The notes below the pieces were generated by a model, which saw nothing but the letters and a program-made list of their open reading frames with translations, was not told the DNA's origin and searched no databases. A stretch of DNA of 32,029 bases from CAZGZD01 sp964401915 (GTDB taxonomy: Bacteria > Patescibacteriota > Microgenomatia > UBA1406 > GWC2-37-13). The stretch spans positions 1 through 32,029 of the forward strand of contig CAYOAI010000011.1 in the NCBI GenBank assembly GCA_964401915.1, read 5' to 3'. Below, piece by piece: positions 22,445-30,133 of the stretch (positions are counted from its first letter, which is position 1; each line of letters starts with the position of its first letter). The translations under genes and the position numbers were made by a program.

Positions 22445-23644
22445 TTAGTTTGTTATTTCTTTATAAGTGTTTACTAGTTTTTCGGCAATTTTTTCCCAGT
22501 TATATTCATTTTCAATAAGAATGTGTGCATTTAATCTTATATCTTCATATCTTTTTTTGTTGGAAAGGGCATATTTGATCTGTTCGATAAAGCCCTCTAC
22601 ACTTTCAGCAATTAGCGCATGTTTTTTGTCCACTATATTAAGTCCTTCAAATCCAGTTCTTGTTGATATGACAGGAAGGCCCGATGCCATAGCGGCAAGA
22701 ATCTTAAGACGTGTGCCACCTGGTCCAAATATTGGAGCCAGGAACAATGTCGATGATCTATAAAGCTTTTTGACAGCGCTTGATTTATCTGCTGGAATAT
22801 CAATGACCTTAACTCCATTTTGCTTATTGAATCTTTTTGCTACTTTATTGATATTTTGCCCAGCTATAGTGAGAGTGGCATTTGGAAATTCGCTTATAAT
22901 TTTTGGGAACACATTCGACGTAAGATATATTGCAGCTTCCGTATTTTGGAGCCACAGGAAGTTTCCTTGAAAAAGTAGTTGCGGTTTGCTCAGATCCTTC
23001 TCCCAAAAAACATGAGATATCATCTCGGCACCAGCTCCATTTGGTATGACAGATGGCACAATATTGGGCTCAATCTTGTTGACGATTTTCTTATCTGAAT
23101 CAGATACTGTGGCGACTCGAGTAGCTTTTTTCCAGTAGTACTGTTCCCAGAACTTGAGCTTGAGTATATCGATGTAAAAGAATGGTTTGAGAATAGGTGA
23201 GATAGAATTAACAAAGTGTTGGTATACCTTAAATTCAATTGTCTGTTCAACTAAAAGAATTGGAATTTTGGTTTTTGGAATATGCGGCATGACATAGAAA
23301 GTCTCGGCATGAATGACATCAAATTTTTCTGACTCAAGTATTGTCTTTAGCTTCAATTGTGCCTCGGTTGAGAAGTTGCGCACTATGAGAAACGGCTGTG
23401 TCGAAAAAATAGCCCTTAATATTAGATTGAGCTTCCATGGATTCTCGGCTCTTTTGCAGAGGTAAATATTTTGACAGAAGCTCTGCAGATGAGACACGTA
23501 TTTTTTCTCACTCTCATATTTGTACAGACATACAAGTGTGATCTCATTGTTTTTACTCAAGTGTTTTAGAAGATTGAGTGTGCGAATCTGTCCGCCTGAT
23601 GCTGGAGGGAAGGGTAGATACGGAGTCACCATCAATATTTTCAT
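22445..23644 (-). CDS. second GT4-like glycosyltransferase
   Basis: This 399-residue GT-B protein begins MKILMVTPYLPFPPASGGQIRTLNLLKHL, shortened here to the usual donor-loop region, and includes FDVIHAETFYVMPHI, VATVSDSDKK, LLFQGNFLWLQNTEA and the C-terminal APIFGPGGTRLKILAAMASGLPVI. The EX7E region reads GPGGTRLK, as in some GT4 relatives that lack the first glutamate. It overlaps the GT39-like gene by 4 bases (ATGA). Substrate is unknown, within a surface polysaccharide operon. Confidence 0.9.
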   Translation of the reverse strand: MKILMVTPYLPFPPASGGQIRTLNLLKHLSKNNEITLVCLYKYESEKKYVSHLQSFCQNIYLCKRAENPWKLNLILRAIFSTQPFLIVRNFSTEAQLKLKTILESEKFDVIHAETFYVMPHIPKTKIPILLVEQTIEFKVYQHFVNSISPILKPFFYIDILKLKFWEQYYWKKATRVATVSDSDKKIVNKIEPNIVPSVIPNGAGAEMISHVFWEKDLSKPQLLFQGNFLWLQNTEAAIYLTSNVFPKIISEFPNATLTIAGQNINKVAKRFNKQNGVKVIDIPADKSSAVKKLYRSSTLFLAPIFGPGGTRLKILAAMASGLPVISTRTGFEGLNIVDKKHALIAESVEGFIEQIKYALSNKKRYEDIRLNAHILIENEYNWEKIAEKLVNTYKEITN

Positions 23645-25125
23645 ATATTGATTTTGATCAGTGTAAACTTGTCGTTTTGAAATACTACATCAAGACGATT
23701 TTTATCGAGCTCATCTTCTGATATATTTTTCCTGAAAGTCACAAAGTATGTGTAGCCACGCTGCCGAAGACCATCAAAAGAAGTGTAAAAAGATGGTGCC
23801 CCGCGTCGCCCCGCCAAATACAATAATGTCGCGTCACCATTTGAGTCGGTGACTATTTTGTCGCTTGAGATAGTGAGGTCGGTCACGATATTGGCTATCT
23901 TGACGAGATCGGTGGAGTATAGGTAAAATCCTCTCACCTGAAGATACGATATATAAAATGAAAATATTGATAGGGTAATCACGATAATCCAACAAAAAAG
24001 CGGACTTATGAGTAGCTTGGTTTCTGAAATAATAGTGGAGATTCCAATTCCGACAAACATGGCAAGAACTGGAAGTATGAGGATTTGATAGTAGACATGC
24101 TCAATATTGCCAGTTTGAAAGATAAGAAGATAAGCGGTTGCTCCGGCAAACAAAGAGTAGAGAAAATATTTTTTGATTTTTGTGAGAATTCCAACAACAA
24201 AAAATACACTCAAATATCCTCCAAAGATTAGATTATTTATATTTGAGTAGAAAACTTGTCGAAAAAAAAGAGGTGTAAAAAATGTGTTTTTTATGTCTGT
24301 TGCTGTATTTACTCCGGATGTCATAAGCCACTTACTTGCGGGTATTCCCTCAGGATACCCTTGTATGTAAATTTGCCAGGCAATTAAAGGCGAAAAAGCA
24401 AGTAAGAAGTAAATATAGAACTGAAATTTTTTTAGAAAGCCCCACCCATATGCACGAGCAAAAAGATAAAAACTACCGATGCTATAGATTGTAATATATG
24501 GTTTTGTAAGTCCAGCCAGGGCGAGTAAGAATACTGAAAGACAAAAGAAAATTATTTTTTTTGCATGTGATGTAGAGTCAGCGAATAAATATAAAAAGAA
24601 GAGAGATATAAGCGCAAATCCAAGCGCAGTGGTATCGGGTAATATAATTCTTGAGAAGAAAACAAAAAATGGGAAAACTGCATAGACGAGAGACCCAGCA
24701 ATAGCCGCTTTTTGGCCATGTTCCTTGAATAAGAAGTAGTAGACGATAGTAATTGTTATTAATGAGAACAATATGTTTATTGCTCGGCCCCAGTCTTCAA
24801 GTGACAAAAGTGGCAAGTATCGAAAGCCAGCGGCAAAGATAGCGCTATAAATAGGAAATTCTGCCATTCTGTATCCTTCTGGATTGTCAAGTTGAGCGCT
24901 ACTTATCGGAGCAAGACTGTTTGAACGAGGATGTAGGAGATCAAATCCATGCTCTACAAAATTGCGGGCGACTGCCGCTGTACTTGCTTGTTGCCCCGAG
25001 TAGAGATCTGCGATTGGTGCATTTGCTCTGAAGGGATAAAGTCGCAAAGTAAGCCCTATTAAAATAATGCATGCGATAGATAGAAAGTCGAGCTTTCCTA
25101 AATTACTTTTACTTCCTATTTTCAT
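23641..25125 (-). CDS. GT39/PMT-like integral membrane glycosyltransferase
   Basis: This 494-residue protein has about ten to twelve hydrophobic segments, with a first loop carrying acidic residues (ANAPIADLYSGQQ and LDNPEGYRMAEFPIY) as in dolichyl- or undecaprenyl-phosphate-sugar dependent transferases of the PMT/ArnT superfamily. A soluble C-terminal tail follows. Such enzymes use polyprenyl-phosphate-linked sugars and act on the outer face of the membrane. It overlaps both neighbours by 4 bases. Exact donor and acceptor are unknown. Confidence 0.85.
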   Translation of the reverse strand: MKIGSKSNLGKLDFLSIACIILIGLTLRLYPFRANAPIADLYSGQQASTAAVARNFVEHGFDLLHPRSNSLAPISSAQLDNPEGYRMAEFPIYSAIFAAGFRYLPLLSLEDWGRAINILFSLITITIVYYFLFKEHGQKAAIAGSLVYAVFPFFVFFSRIILPDTTALGFALISLFFLYLFADSTSHAKKIIFFCLSVFLLALAGLTKPYITIYSIGSFYLFARAYGWGFLKKFQFYIYFLLAFSPLIAWQIYIQGYPEGIPASKWLMTSGVNTATDIKNTFFTPLFFRQVFYSNINNLIFGGYLSVFFVVGILTKIKKYFLYSLFAGATAYLLIFQTGNIEHVYYQILILPVLAMFVGIGISTIISETKLLISPLFCWIIVITLSIFSFYISYLQVRGFYLYSTDLVKIANIVTDLTISSDKIVTDSNGDATLLYLAGRRGAPSFYTSFDGLRQRGYTYFVTFRKNISEDELDKNRLDVVFQNDKFTLIKINI

Positions 25126-26633
25126 GAAGTTGATTTATCCTTATTGACTGTTGCAATATACCCAACAAATAAACCTGATAAAAGCCAAAGATTATATGCC
25201 ATTTTTGATGCCTCAAAAAGGTCCACATAGAGCGCGTTAATAATAAGGCTAATTATGGCAAAGACAAATCCAAACATGATGTAGCGCGTATTTCTATCTG
25301 TTTTTTTTGCTTTTTTCCAGACGAGTCTTGTAATTGAAAAAACTAAATACGAAAAAGAAAGTCCACCGAAAATTCCGAACTCACCAAAGAGTCTTAAAAT
25401 ATTATTGTCGGTCGCTTCTCCAAGTGAAGAGGGTCCTGTTCCCAGAATTGGATTTATTTCAAAAGCTGCCATTGCTCGTGGCCATTCAAGCTGAAGTCTG
25501 GTGGCACATGAGATATCGCAAAGTAGCATTTTTTGTGGAACAAGATTTTTGGCTATTTCTTTGGCCCTTTCATTAAGTTGAGCTTCAGTTGACTTTTTTC
25601 CTTTCACGATTGCTTCCTCCGCAGCCTGCTGATGGGCGATTATATAAATCTTCTTTGCATCTCCTGCTACTGTTTGAGTTTTTTTTGTGGCAAGCGGTAT
25701 TTTTAGATCGCCAGCTGCTAATTTTTTTGCAGATATCTTTTGATCGATTACAGTAGCCCCTGTCTGGTTGTTCACGAAGACTGTCTTGAATTGAAATGTC
25801 TGCTGAAATCTACGGGTCGTGTCTCCAGTCACAAAGAGAAGACCGGCAGTCAGGATAATTACAAGAATATAAAGTTTAAAGCGACGAAGATAAAGCAAAA
25901 AGAGCGTGATGACAACTAAATAGGCCAGAAATGAAGATCTCGCAGCCGTATAAAGCATTACAGTAAGTGCGAGAATAAAAAGTGCAAAAAATTTCTTTTT
26001 CCCCTCGTAGAAGAAATAGCCGAGTATAAGTGGTATTGAGAAGACAAGATATGCGGCAAGATCAAAATGTCCGCCAAATGTAGAATTAACCCGATCTTCT
26101 GGATTTAGTGTGAGAAGTCGTCCATCCACATATGCGGCATTCATTGACTGAATTGAGGGAAATGCCAAAAACTTCTGCCCAAACCCATATAAGCAGACGA
26201 CAAATAGTGTCCCCAAATAGACCGCCATATACTTCATAAAACGCTTTTCTGACGTGACGACTGATGCAGCTACAAAAAATATCGCCATATACTGCACTCG
26301 ACGAAGTGAGTGGAGTAGGCCAAGATTTTTTACCGCAACTGTGTTTTGAATGTATGCTCCCCAAAAATATGACAGAAATACTGCTCCCCAGAAGATAAGA
26401 ACATGGGGTAAAAAGGCTGTCCGAAGGCGTACTTTTCGCCTTGCAAGCTGCAGCAAGAATACAGCTCCCATGGCGACTATGATGAAGTCATCAACTCGAA
26501 CTTTTATATAGGTGTAATTCACATGTAGAAGGGGATACTTTGGCATAAGAGAGGTGAGGATTATGAATCCGATAAAGAAGATATGTATCAGATTGTCGTC
26601 AATCCACTTTAAGGCGCGTAATAGCTTTTTCAT
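25122..26633 (-). CDS. O-antigen ligase/polymerase-like (Wzy_C) membrane protein
   Basis: I chose the ATG at 26633 (MKKLLRALKW); an upstream in-frame ATG at 26684 would give an N-terminus overlapping GT2 by 86 bases. This start still overlaps GT2 by 35 bases. The protein of about 503 residues has roughly ten membrane segments and a large charged extracytoplasmic loop (about residues 270-390). The Wzy_C signature near the C-terminus reads EINPILGTGPSSLGEATDNNILRLFGEFG. Members polymerise or ligate lipid-linked glycans. It probably acts on the product of the glycosyltransferases in this operon. Confidence 0.88.
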   Translation of the reverse strand: MKKLLRALKWIDDNLIHIFFIGFIILTSLMPKYPLLHVNYTYIKVRVDDFIIVAMGAVFLLQLARRKVRLRTAFLPHVLIFWGAVFLSYFWGAYIQNTVAVKNLGLLHSLRRVQYMAIFFVAASVVTSEKRFMKYMAVYLGTLFVVCLYGFGQKFLAFPSIQSMNAAYVDGRLLTLNPEDRVNSTFGGHFDLAAYLVFSIPLILGYFFYEGKKKFFALFILALTVMLYTAARSSFLAYLVVITLFLLYLRRFKLYILVIILTAGLLFVTGDTTRRFQQTFQFKTVFVNNQTGATVIDQKISAKKLAAGDLKIPLATKKTQTVAGDAKKIYIIAHQQAAEEAIVKGKKSTEAQLNERAKEIAKNLVPQKMLLCDISCATRLQLEWPRAMAAFEINPILGTGPSSLGEATDNNILRLFGEFGIFGGLSFSYLVFSITRLVWKKAKKTDRNTRYIMFGFVFAIISLIINALYVDLFEASKMAYNLWLLSGLFVGYIATVNKDKSTS

Positions 26634-27504
26634 AGGTGGTTGTGAGATATTCGTTTTTGGTAATGTGGCCAAGTAAAATTGCAACTCTTGCTTTTAATTG
26701 TAGCAAAATTTTGAGTAAAAAAAACTGTGCTTTACCATAATGCTTTCTATAGAAGTATACAAACCCTCCGTAAACATGTTCAATCTGGTACGATCTTTTT
26801 TGGCCCGAAGAGGCACCCTCAAGGTGGATAAATTCCGCCTTGGGGCAAAAATATACACTCATATTATGTTTGCTGGCTCTATAGAATAAATCAATCTCCT
26901 CAAAATACATAAATATATTCTCGTCAAATCCATCAAGGGCTTGGAAAGATTTTTTATTTCCCATAATGCAAGCTCCTGAAATCCAGTCTACTTTTCTGAC
27001 ATTTTGGGGGGAGTAGCGTGTAATACCAAGATAATCACCTCGCAGGTACTGCTGAGCAAACACGACGGGAAGCGTATAGAAAGGGCCACATGAGAATTGT
27101 GGAGTTTGGTCTGAGTTAAGAAGTTTGCCTCCTACAAAATTACAGCCCTTGTCTTTGATGAACTCAAATAGAGTCGGTATCGCCGTGCCAACAACTTCGA
27201 TATCTGAATTAAGGAGCAAGATGTATTCACCACATGCTTTTTTTACCGCCTGATTATTTGCGGTGCCATATCCAAGGTTTGTGGTATTGACGACAACCTT
27301 TAGATTATTTTCTTTTTTCTTTTCAAGTATTTGAAGCATTTTTACACTATCGTCTGTTGAGTTGTTGTCCACAACGATGATTTCCCAGGAAAAGTTTGTG
27401 TCGCTCAGAGCGAGTGATTTCCAGATTGACTCAAGGCAGTTTTTTGTGATGCTTGCCGTATTGTAAGATACGATAATGATTGATAGATCGACGCGCTCGT
27501 ACAT
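26599..27504 (-). CDS. GT2-family glycosyltransferase (rhamnosyltransferase-like)
   Basis: This 301-residue GT-A enzyme has the N-terminal LSIIIVSYNTASITKNCLESI, WEIIVVDNNSTDDS, NLGYGTANNQAVKKA, the metal-binding LLLNSDIEVV and the acceptor-region WISGACIMGNKKSF and FDENIFMYFEEIDLFYRA. It resembles rhamnosyl- or galactosyltransferases of polysaccharide pathways. It is the first gene of a minus-strand operon with a consensus promoter whose -10 box ends 8 bases before the ATG. The C-terminal end overlaps the O-antigen-ligase-like gene by 35 bases. Confidence 0.93.
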   Translation of the reverse strand: MYERVDLSIIIVSYNTASITKNCLESIWKSLALSDTNFSWEIIVVDNNSTDDSVKMLQILEKKKENNLKVVVNTTNLGYGTANNQAVKKACGEYILLLNSDIEVVGTAIPTLFEFIKDKGCNFVGGKLLNSDQTPQFSCGPFYTLPVVFAQQYLRGDYLGITRYSPQNVRKVDWISGACIMGNKKSFQALDGFDENIFMYFEEIDLFYRASKHNMSVYFCPKAEFIHLEGASSGQKRSYQIEHVYGGFVYFYRKHYGKAQFFLLKILLQLKARVAILLGHITKNEYLTTTYEKAITRLKVD

Positions 27505-27532
27505 TGAATGTAATTATAGTCTGTACTATAAT
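27504..27532 (+). promoter_or_regulatory. promoter of tRNA-Met
   Basis: TTGAAT (27504-27509), a 17-base spacer and TATAAT (27527-27532) point toward the tRNA, which begins 35 bases downstream. The boxes overlap those of the opposite-strand GT2 promoter and the GT2 start codon. Confidence 0.65.
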
Positions 27533-27541
27533 ATGAATCAA
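27513..27541 (-). promoter_or_regulatory. promoter of the glycan operon (GT2)
   Basis: On the minus strand TTGATT (27536-27541), a 17-base spacer and TATAAT (27513-27518) lie 8 bases before the GT2 ATG at 27504, so the transcript would be essentially leaderless. The same 38 bp also hold the divergent tRNA promoter. Confidence 0.7.
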
Positions 27542-27567
27542 TTCTTTGAAAAGATGCGTGAGCCCAC

Positions 27568-27640
27568 GCCAACGTAGCTCAGCGGTTAGAGCAATCGTTT
27601 CATAAGCGATAGGTCGGTGGTTCGACTCCCCCCGTTGGCA
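27568..27640 (+). tRNA. tRNA-Met(CAT), probably elongator
   Basis: A 73-base cloverleaf: acceptor GCCAACG with CGTTGGC, D-stem GCTC with GAGC, anticodon stem ATCGT with GCGAT around TTCATAA (anticodon CAT at 27601-27603), variable AGGTC, T-stem GGTGG with CCCCC around TTCGACT and discriminator A. CCA is not encoded. The G1-C72 pair and the non-GC anticodon stem rule out an initiator. Elongator Met is favoured, but a lysidine-modified tRNA-Ile(CAT) cannot be excluded by eye. The T-stem has a central U-C mismatch. Confidence 0.85.
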
Positions 27641-27672
27641 CAAATACATCACAAAAATATCTATAAATACTC

Positions 27673-27678
27673 TACAAT
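27673..27678 (+). promoter_or_regulatory. -10 box (TACAAT) of the RmlC-like gene
   Basis: TACAAT lies 6 bases before the ATG at 27685, with no good -35 box. The geometry repeats that of other leaderless-type starts here. The gene could also be read through from the tRNA promoter. Confidence 0.4.
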
Positions 27679-27684
27679 AAAAAT

Positions 27685-28236
27685 ATGGCAAAAATATCCC
27701 GCGACGATCTTATTGTCGAGGTACAGGATCAGCTTTTTGTGCAGGACTATGTAAAGCAAAAGCTGATTGATAACGTCAAGATTATTGACATCAAGCGTAT
27801 GGCAGGAGAAGACGGTACTTTTGAGGAACTTGTTCGGTTGACCAGTGATGGAGCGCTTGAGATACTACCTGATTTTAAACTTCGTCAGATCAACAGGTCG
27901 AAGCTTTTGGGCGGTGCGACAAAAGCGTGGCATCTTCACTATAATCAGGAGGATGTGTGGTATGTGTCGCCTGATGACCACATGTTACTTGGCCTTTGGG
28001 ATATCAGGGAGAAATCCCCAACATGCAATCTGAAAATGCGAATTGTTCTGGGAGCTGGCAATTCTCGACTTGTACACATTCCTCGTGGAGTAGCGCATGG
28101 AGTGGTGAATCTTTCTCCAAAATCCGGATCTATCTTCTACCTTGTTAATCAAACCTTCAATCAAGAGGCTCCTGATGAGCAGCGACTTCCTTGGGATGCT
28201 GCAGGCGCCGACTTCTGGACTCCAGAAAAAGGGTGA
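27685..28236 (+). CDS. RmlC-like cupin (dTDP-sugar epimerase family)
   Basis: This 183-residue cupin resembles dTDP-4-dehydrorhamnose 3,5-epimerase and related sugar-nucleotide isomerases. Visible features are KAWHLHYNQEDVWYV (80-94) with two histidines, VHIPRGVAHGVVNLS (130-144) with His131 and His138, and LVNQTFNQEAPDEQRLPWD near the C-terminus, a stretch typical of RmlC. The usual RGLHFQ strand reads KAWHLHY, so the exact reaction may differ. It lies next to the surface-glycan operon on the other strand, fitting a role in making an activated sugar. No rmlA, rmlB or rmlD is in the window. Confidence 0.8.
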   Translation: MAKISRDDLIVEVQDQLFVQDYVKQKLIDNVKIIDIKRMAGEDGTFEELVRLTSDGALEILPDFKLRQINRSKLLGGATKAWHLHYNQEDVWYVSPDDHMLLGLWDIREKSPTCNLKMRIVLGAGNSRLVHIPRGVAHGVVNLSPKSGSIFYLVNQTFNQEAPDEQRLPWDAAGADFWTPEKG

Positions 28237-28260
28237 ATTATACTCACATTATCACAGCCT

Positions 28261-28266
28261 TATAAT
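28261..28266 (+). promoter_or_regulatory. -10 box (TATAAT) of the pro operon
   Basis: A perfect TATAAT lies 16 bases before the proB ATG; the expected leader is about 10 bases. TTATAC 17 bases upstream is a weak -35 box. Confidence 0.45.
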
Positions 28267-28282
28267 TTAAAATATCATTGAT

Positions 28283-29350
28283 ATGATAACCAAATCGAAA
28301 CTAATTGTCGTTAAAGTCGGCACAGATGCAATTACCAATTTAGACGGATCAGTAAATACTGATGCGATTAATGCCCTCGTAGGTCAAATTTCCGACATCA
28401 AAAAAGCAGGGCACGCGGTGATACTTGTCTCCTCCGGCGCGATGGGGTTTGCGCGTGGTCTCATAGATCATGCAAAAGTCGCAAGTGAAGTGGGAAAGCG
28501 ACAGGTGCTTTCATCCATCGGGCAGGTTCTACTTATGGAGACGTATCGAGCGGCATTTGCAAAGCATGATCTGCTTTGTGCGCAGATTCTCGCTACAAAA
28601 GATGATTTTAGAAGTCGAAGCCATTACTTAAATATAAGGCAATGCTTTGAAAATTTAGTGAATAACAATGTGGTTGCCATTGTCAATGAGAATGATGCGG
28701 TATCTTTGACTGAGCTTATGTTCACTGACAATGATGAGCTAGCAGGCCTTGTGGCCAGCATGATGGACGCTAATATGCTTTTTATATTGACGACGGTCAA
28801 AGGTGTATACACAGATGATGCAAATGATGCGGTGTTGAGGGAAATCTTGCCTGGAGACAGTACATGGAAGCAGCATATCAAAAATGAAAAATCTGAATTT
28901 GGACGTGGAGGAATGATGACTAAGTGTACGGTCGGAGCGCAAATGGCAGTCTTGGGGATTCAGACAGTAATTATGGCAGTATCGGACTTTGGGCTTTCGG
29001 ACATACAACGTGGAGGTATGCACGGCACTACTTTTCGTCCTGCAAAGAAAACGTCCACAATCAAAAAATGGATAGCTCATTCCAAAGAGCACGCAAATGG
29101 AGTCGTATATATCAATGAAGGCGCACGAGGTACATTGATTCAGAAAGAGAAAGTAGCAAGCTTACTACCTATTGGAATTGTGAAGATTGAGGGAGATTTT
29201 GAGGCAGGAGACATTGTGGAGATTCGAGATGATCGCGACATACGAATTGGATTTGGGAAAGTACAATATGGCTCAGATATAGCTCGTGAATATATTGGCA
29301 AACACGATAAGAAGCCATTTATACATTATGATTATCTGTATTTAGAATGA
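28283..29350 (+). CDS. proB: glutamate 5-kinase ProB
   Basis: This 355-residue protein phosphorylates L-glutamate at the gamma-carboxyl, the first and normally proline-inhibited step of proline synthesis. The amino-acid kinase domain has IVVKVGTDAI, ILVSSGAMGFARGL, VNENDAVSL, FTDNDELAGLVASMM and GRGGMMTKCTVGAQMA. A C-terminal PUA domain (about residues 275-350) is present, as in most bacterial ProB. Its stop overlaps the proC start (ATGA), so translation is probably coupled. Confidence 0.97.
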   Translation: MITKSKLIVVKVGTDAITNLDGSVNTDAINALVGQISDIKKAGHAVILVSSGAMGFARGLIDHAKVASEVGKRQVLSSIGQVLLMETYRAAFAKHDLLCAQILATKDDFRSRSHYLNIRQCFENLVNNNVVAIVNENDAVSLTELMFTDNDELAGLVASMMDANMLFILTTVKGVYTDDANDAVLREILPGDSTWKQHIKNEKSEFGRGGMMTKCTVGAQMAVLGIQTVIMAVSDFGLSDIQRGGMHGTTFRPAKKTSTIKKWIAHSKEHANGVVYINEGARGTLIQKEKVASLLPIGIVKIEGDFEAGDIVEIRDDRDIRIGFGKVQYGSDIAREYIGKHDKKPFIHYDYLYLE

Positions 29351-30129
29351 AAAAAATCGGAATTATCGGGTTTGGAGTGATGGGTAGTGCGATATATAAA
29401 GCACTTAGTAAGCAGTATTCAAAAGATGCTCTACGGGTTTTTGACAGTGCCCCTGAAAAACTTTCAGATATTGATTCTGCTCAAAGAGCTGGAAGTATAG
29501 AGGTGTGTGTGGAAGATTCAGATATTGTAATTATTTGTGTTAAGCCACAGTCGTTTGTCGAACTTGCACAGTCGATTGACGGACTTTGTGATAATAGACT
29601 CATTGTTTCGATTATGGCTGGTGTGACTATCTCACGCTTAAAACAGAATTTGAAAGCTAAGAAAGTAATACGAGCAATGCCCAATATCGGACTGACGGTT
29701 GGTCGTGGGGTGGTGGGCTGGATTGCTGATGGCATAGAGATCTCAGAGAAAGACGAGATGAAAAGCTTATTTGCCCTGTGGGGAGTTGAATTTGAGGTCG
29801 AGGATGAAGATATGTTGGACGCACTTACTGTACTTTCCGGATCGGGCCCAGCTTATTTTTACTATCTTACCGAGATTCTGCAGGAGAAGGCGCAGGAGCT
29901 TGGGTTTAGTGATGAGCAATCGGCTCTTGTAGCCCGCGCGACGCTTATTGGCGCAGCCACACTGCTTGATAAGAGTAATCAGTCGCCAGCAGCACTTCGC
30001 GCACAGGTTACATCCACCGGTGGGACGACTGAGGCGGCGCTTGACCATATAAAACACAATGGATTTGACGCGATATTTAAATCAGCCCTCGATAAAGCTC
30101 TTATACGTGCTCAGGAATTAAACAAATAA
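29347..30129 (+). CDS. proC: pyrroline-5-carboxylate reductase ProC
   Basis: This 260-residue enzyme reduces pyrroline-5-carboxylate to proline with NAD(P)H. The Rossmann start is KKIGIIGFGVMGSAIYKAL, followed by IICVKPQSF, the central AMPNIGLTVGRGVVGW and the dimerisation-domain signature LTVLSGSGPAYFYYLTE with the late QVTSTGGTTEAALDH. The length is normal. It overlaps proB by 4 bases and is followed by proA after 4 bases, forming a complete proline operon. Confidence 0.97.
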   Translation: MKKIGIIGFGVMGSAIYKALSKQYSKDALRVFDSAPEKLSDIDSAQRAGSIEVCVEDSDIVIICVKPQSFVELAQSIDGLCDNRLIVSIMAGVTISRLKQNLKAKKVIRAMPNIGLTVGRGVVGWIADGIEISEKDEMKSLFALWGVEFEVEDEDMLDALTVLSGSGPAYFYYLTEILQEKAQELGFSDEQSALVARATLIGAATLLDKSNQSPAALRAQVTSTGGTTEAALDHIKHNGFDAIFKSALDKALIRAQELNK

Positions 30130-30133
30130 AACC

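Noticed and set aside
27568..27640. Initiator tRNA
   Set aside because: The acceptor begins with a G1-C72 pair and the anticodon stem lacks the three G-C pairs of initiators.
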